From contig SADC01001283.1 of the NCBI GenBank assembly GCA_004194705.1, positions 434,001 through 498,000 of the forward strand: a stretch of 64,000 bases of DNA. The letters run 5' to 3'. Positions 59,540 through 64,000 of the stretch are shown one piece after another. The first letter of the stretch is position 1, and each line of letters begins with the position of its first letter. The notes under the pieces are model-generated. The model did not search any database, was not told where the DNA came from, and worked only from the letters and a program-made list of their open reading frames with translations. The stretch is from Ditylenchus dipsaci (taxonomy: Eukaryota > Nematoda > Chromadorea > Rhabditida > Anguinidae). Both the position numbers and the translations under genes were made by a program.

Positions 59540-59787
59540 AGGTCCATGCCCGTGCGTTCTGGATTGTGTCCGCCAATTCAAAATTTTTTCCTAATCATTG
59601 AACTTCTGTACGGATTTTTCAACTTCGTTTCTAACAAAACAAGGCCTAGAATTTAATTTTAGGTTTATTTTTGTTAGAAACCAATTTGAAACATCCGTAC
59701 AGAAGTTCAATGATTCGGAAAAAATTTCAATGATTCGGAAAAAAAATTTGAAATTTTACAATCGTGGACGTAGACGGGCATGTTCCT
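59540..59787. mobile_element. TTAA MITE (AGGTCCATGCCCGTGCG)
   Basis: TTAA at 59536-59539 and 59788-59791. Inverted ACGGGCATGTTCCT at the right; palindromic GTTTCTAACAAAACAAGGCC core. Confidence 0.75.
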
Positions 59788-59818
59788 TTAACGCACCATA
59801 ATTTGTTTTGATTTTTCG

Positions 59819-60050
59819 ACCCTAGTAGCGAATAAATCACCATTCTCCTCCCCCCCCTAAATTTTTTTCATTCTAAAACCTAAGTAAAAGTACCCAATAT
59901 TAGTCCTAAACTCCCTAAAAAGGGCTTAAGACATTTTTCAGTCACAACTTTCATACGCTGGCCTACCCCTGAGCCTAAACTTGTTGTTCAAAAGGGTAGT
60001 TGCAGCGATTTTCACAAGGAAAATTTTTTAGAGGGGGGAAAATTTGCTAG
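59819..60050. mobile_element. C-run/G-run-ended repeat, copy 4
   Basis: Diverged copy: C run near 59850, CATACGCTGGCCTACCCCTG, G run near 60035. It abuts the TATDN3 start and may supply part of its promoter. Confidence 0.6.
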
Positions 60051-60085
60051 TAGCTCTAATTTTTCATACGATCTTAGCAGAAGTC

Positions 60086-62662
60086 ATGATTGATTGCCAT
60101 AGCCATTTAGCAGACCCTGCTTTTACTGAAGATATTGATGAAGTCCTAGAGCGGGCTAAACAGGCCAATGTTATCGGAGTAGTTGTGGTTGCCGAGTTTC
60201 TCGGCGACTTTGACAAAATTATAGGACTGCACAATAAATATCCAAGTTATATACATCCTTGTATAGGAATACACCCCATACAAGTAAACTTTATCTGTAA
60301 TTGAACTCAAATAACTGTATATTTACCTATTTCAAGCGCGATCGGGAGTCTGTAAACGGACAAAGTCATTTTCAAGGAGTTGAGGAGCGCATCCGCAAGG
60401 AATTGAACTGGTTGGTTGGAATTGGAGAGGTAAGATTGTAGTTATTGTGAGAGGACTTTGCGTGTAACATGCGAATTTTTTTCGTCAAGTCCAGTGTTGT
60501 TCCGGCGCCGGCGCTACCCCGGGAAAAAACAGCGCCAGGCCGGCGCTGGCCCGGCGCTGTTTTTTAAACGACTATGGCTCCGGCGCTGTTTTCAAAATTG
60601 AAATGCCTAATATTGAATTTTTCCCTAATTTTGAGCTAAATTATTTGAATTTTGTGCTGCAATTTCTTCTAATTTTATTCTTTCTTTTATTTTTTCCATG
60701 ATCTTTTAGTTACCTACTTCATTCATATTATCAGGGCATCATATGCCATTGATAAAAAAATGTTTTACATAATTTTTTTACAAAACAAATATGGATTACC
60801 CCACCCTCTAATAACTCCACCTCATATGGACTTATTTATCAGCACAGGAAAAATTTTACAATAAAATTACCGCGAGCTCAAACAATTCGCTTTTTTAAAT
60901 TTTGGTTAAGCACCTAAAAAGGTCAAAAAATAGACCTTAAAATTTTCAGACTTTTTATGGTTATAAAAAGACTTCACCGTGGAGAGTTACCTGGTGGTCC
61001 AAAAGTTCGTGGACAAACTTTGAAGACAATTTTAGATAATAAACTTTTTTCATTTTGAAATTCTGTAAACACAGTTTTGAAGCAATGAATCTCTTCTTTT
61101 AAATAATCTTTGAGACTTAGCAGTATCATAATAAAAAGGTAAGTATTTGGCTTTAAAGACTTGTGAGGTCATTTTGAGAAGTTGACAAGCCTTTTCCTCA
61201 CTTTAACTGGTCAAAAGTTAAATTGAGAGATTAGCGCGATAGACAGCATCTTAGCACCATGTTGTACCGCAATCTAAGAGATACAAAATCCAGTTTACAA
61301 AATTATTTTTGAAAATATGAGTGATGATAAATGGCCTTTTGGAAAAAAAACAATGTCTTTGAAAAATGGCCAAAATCTAATTTTTTCGAATTTCGGTCAT
61401 TTTTTATAGAAATTGATTTTTTGATTAATTTTGTAAAATGGGTTTTGTAGCTCTTGAACTGCGATACAAGATGGTGCTAAGATGCTGTCATTGCGCTAAT
61501 CTCTCAATTTAACTTTTGACCAGTTAAAGTGAGGAAAATGCTCGTCAACTTCTCAAAATGACCTTACAAGACTTAAGACCCAAATGCTTACCTTTCTATA
61601 TTTATCTCGTTAGTTTTATATACCATCTAAAAGAAGAGATACACGGCTACAAAACTGTGTTTACAGAATTTCAAAATGACAAGAGTTTATTACTTAAAGT
61701 CGTCTTTTGGACTTTTGGAACTTTTGGACCACCAGGTAATAGAGGGAATAAATACGGTATGCTGCTTATTGATGTAGATAACAAAAAATTATTTATACTT
61801 TCACTGTAAAAAAGCATATTGTTATGAAAATACAGATTTGTTATAAAATTTACATCAAAAACACAATTATCAACCCGGCACCGGCGTCGGCGCTGCCATC
61901 AGCGCCGGCCCTGGGGCAAATTTTTTTAGATAAGAGGCACCGGCGCTGGGGCCTTTTTTCAAAATAGGTCGGCGCTTGCGCCGCGCTGACCTCGGCGCTG
62001 GAACAACACTGGTCAAGACCAGTGTTTCGAATCAAAAACCGTCTATTAGGATTTTTAATTAAGGCATATGATCTAATAGGTTTATGCTGAGAGTTGTGAA
62101 ACGGTGGTTTTTCGGTGATGTAACCATCTCTTAAAAGTCCACCGTGTTTTTCACAGCCTTAATTTTGAAACTTGTTTATTTGGGGCTCTTGCTCCAGAAT
62201 CCTTCTCGAACCAAAGTGACTCCCTAAGTGGATACTCTCAATACTCGACCTAAAGGACACGCATTTTAATCCGCACGTTCGAATCCGTCCTAACATATGC
62301 TGGTCTTTCCTTTGTCTAAGGTTTAGGCTAAACGAAAATAGGGGTCTTCTCATAAGGAGCTTGATTTTTTATAGTACCTTTTTGAAAATGTATTTTGGTA
62401 CAAAGTATTATGATTACTTTGAAAAATGCTGATATGCTCTAATAACCTGGCCTCTTAGGAGTTAAACAAATTCTAAATTTTCACGTTACAATTGAGAATG
62501 AAAATCAAAAAAACATCGTCCAATACAATAAAACTTTTTGTTCATTCAGGTAGGATTAGACTTCAGCCCTCGTTTTCTCAAGAACGGCGATGATGACAAA
62601 CGAAACCAGCGAGAAGTATTTAAAAAGCAAATTGAGCTGGCTAATGAGCTGGATTTGGCACT
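60086..62662 (+). CDS. TATDN3: TATDN3, TatD-family metal-dependent hydrolase (5' part)
   Basis: TatD-type TIM-barrel phosphoesterase/DNase, subfamily TATDN3. Exons 60086-60283, 60337-60429 and 62550-62662. The N-terminus [13 protein letters not shown] carries the metal-binding HxH. Next come [18 protein letters not shown] and [10 protein letters not shown], and exon 2 ends LNWLVGIGE. Exon 3 starts VGLDFSPRF, giving the IGE-VGLD metal-site segment, and continues to [12 protein letters not shown]. All phases agree and no frameshift is seen. The GTAAGC donor at 62663 leads past the window, so about 60% of the enzyme, including the later metal ligands, is not visible. Intron 2 is 2.1 kb because of a hAT-like element. 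An AG acceptor (CTTAGCAG) ends 5 nt before the ATG, which could be a trans-splice site; an upstream in-frame ATG at 60044 is less likely. Confidence 0.9.
60492..62011. mobile_element. hAT-like element, GTTGTTCC family, copy 3, in TATDN3 intron 2
   Basis: CAGTGTTGTTCCGGCGCC to GGCGCTGGAACAACACTG. Flanks GTCAAGTC (60484-60491) and GTCAAGAC (62012-62019). Shares interior sequence with copies 1 and 2. Confidence 0.85.
60990..61736. mobile_element. TA-flanked palindromic MITE (CCTGGTGGTCCAAAAGTTCG)
   Basis: Inverted ends CCTGGTGGTCCAAAAGTTCG and its near-complement, TA at both sides; arms also share CAGCATCTTAGCACCAT. Nested in 60492-62011. Confidence 0.8.
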
Positions 62663-62673
62663 GTAAGCCCAAG

Positions 62674-63993
62674 TATGCTTGACGATTTGGGATATTGGTG
62701 GTGTTAGGGACCGAGATTTTTGGAATTTCCGTCAGTGGAAAAATGGAAAATCCCGGTCTGGATTTTATTGTAAGCAAATTTTGCTAAATTTTCAAAAAAA
62801 ATTAAAAATACATGTATTAATTTGTTGTCAAAAATTTTGTCAATTTTGGGATTTTTCTGGCAGTTTACCAAAATGAGATGGCGTGGCAAAACTTGAGCAA
62901 TATGATTTGTACATATTCAGCGCCGCACTGTTTGCGAACCAACATATACGCTACAAAAAACAAGACGCGATGCTTAAAAACCGATAGAGGCGAAATTGTG
63001 GGATTTGAACTGCAAGATCCGCAGCCTGAGATTAGAGCTGCATCTTCTCACAATTCAAGATGTGGACCACAGGATTTGCTAAGCAAAATAAGCGTCGCGA
63101 AAGTTACGTCGCAAGTTTCAAAACTGAAAGTCCAGAGAACGTGAGCTTTGAGCTACAAGATTTGAGCACCAATGATTGCGCTTAATGTTTTTTAACTGCA
63201 ATATCAGAGGCGCAAAATTTATGCCGCTTTTTTTTGTACTGCAAGATTTGAGACGCAAGACTTACGCCGCATATTTTGTGCTTCAAGATTCAAGACGCAA
63301 GATTTCGGATAATTTGTTCGATTTTTTCGATTTTCGAAGCAAATGGGTTTAAAAAGGTAGCCAGCTGCGCATTCAATTTTGGGTTTAATACTTAATCATA
63401 TAGAATTCTCTGTGAAGCGGCGTAAAATAATGCGGCGTAATTCTCGCATCTCAAGTCTTGCGTTTTAAATCTTGCGTCTCAAAGCTTGCGTTGCGAATCT
63501 TGCAGTGCAAAAAATTCGGCGTAAGTCTTGCGTCTCAAATCTTGCAGTTCCAACTTTACATTTTTTAATCTGACGATCTTTTAACTCGCAACCCGATTTT
63601 CGCGTTGCATAATTTTGCTCGAAAATCGTCAGGCGTAAATCTTGCAGTGAAAAAAACATTAAGCGCAATCATTGGTGCTCAAATCTTGTAGCTCAAAGCT
63701 CACGTTCTCTGGACTTTCAGTTTTGAAACTTGCGACGTAACTTTCACGACGCTAATTTTGCTTAGCAAATCCTGTGGTCCACATCTTGCATTGTGAGAAG
63801 ATGCAGCGCTAATCTCAGGTTGCGGATCTTGCAGTTCAAATCTCACAATCTCTTAAATTGTGAATCGTATGATCTGAAATCTTGTTGCTCAAGTCTTGCC
63901 ACGCCAATGGGATTACTTCCGGTGGCTTTTCGAAAAGTTTTGGGCATCAAAAATCTGGAATACCACAGGATTCCTGTCTGGTTGCCAAGCCTA
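62674..63993. mobile_element. hAT-like element (TATGCTTGACG / TGCCAAGCCTA), right edge
   Basis: The right end GTTGCCAAGCCTA matches the TAGGCTTGGCA end of 51088-51635; the left end is a diverged TATGCTTGACG. Flank AGCCCAAG (62666-62673) against AGCACAA at the last seven bases of the window. Contains 62880-63905. Confidence 0.6.
62880..63905. mobile_element. Foldback hAT-like MITE (GGCGTGGCAAAACTTGAG)
   Basis: Ends GGCGTGGCAAAACTTGAGCA and its near-complement; flanks AATGAGAT (62872-62879) and AATGGGAT (63906-63913). Arms 62990-63190 and 63655-63850 are near-perfect inverted copies, and the centre repeats GCGTCTCAAATCTTGC in both orientations. Confidence 0.8.
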
Positions 63994-64000
63994 AGCACAA

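Overview
The window looks like a piece of a nematode nuclear genome. It is AT-rich, its genes are split by many short introns ending in TTTCAG or TTTTAG, and it encodes a transthyretin-like secreted protein, a family known almost only from nematodes. The intron-rich coatomer gene (21 exons) and the heavy load of DNA transposons suggest a basal, enoplean-type nematode rather than a Caenorhabditis relative. That placement is inference. I saw no bacterial-style operons, rRNA genes or CRISPR arrays.

Five host genes can be reconstructed exon by exon. From left to right they are: ILVBL/2-hydroxyacyl-CoA lyase 2 (minus, 5' part, running off the left edge); coatomer gamma COPG (plus, complete); a transthyretin-like protein (plus, complete, just downstream of COPG); heparan sulfate 3-O-sulfotransferase HS3ST (minus, complete, 11.4 kb because of one 9.5-kb intron); and TATDN3, a TatD-type metal-dependent hydrolase (plus, first three coding exons, running off the right edge). 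They are unrelated housekeeping, secretory or glycan genes with no visible joint pathway. Four of the five carry single-base deletions inside short homopolymers. The pattern looks like assembly error, not gene decay.

Almost everything else is transposable elements, mostly short non-autonomous DNA transposons whose ends and target-site duplications can be read directly. Groups seen: elements with 8-bp duplications (hAT-like, several with BED zinc-finger or dimerisation-domain remnants), elements with 9-bp duplications (MULE-like), TA-flanked families starting CAGTCGA, CCGTA, CAGGGTG or CCTGGTGG (Tc1/mariner/pogo-like), and TTAA-flanked families starting AGGGGCATG or AGGACCAT (piggyBac-like by target only).

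Region by region: 1-6.1 kb is ILVBL with a TE-filled first intron; 6.4-17.4 kb holds a deleted hAT element, GGCGCC-rich palindromes, a MULE-like element with an intact FLYWCH+SWIM gene (9.9-11.5 kb), and minisatellites; 17.5-23.4 kb is COPG and the transthyretin-like gene; 23.5-34.7 kb is intergenic nested TEs; 34.7-46.1 kb is HS3ST, whose intron 3 contains transposons inserted into one another at least five deep; 46.1-60.1 kb is TE-rich intergenic DNA; 60.1-64 kb is TATDN3 with nested elements in two introns. The most interesting features are the MULE-like element that keeps an intact spliced gene but no DDE catalytic domain, and the readable order of insertions in HS3ST intron 3.
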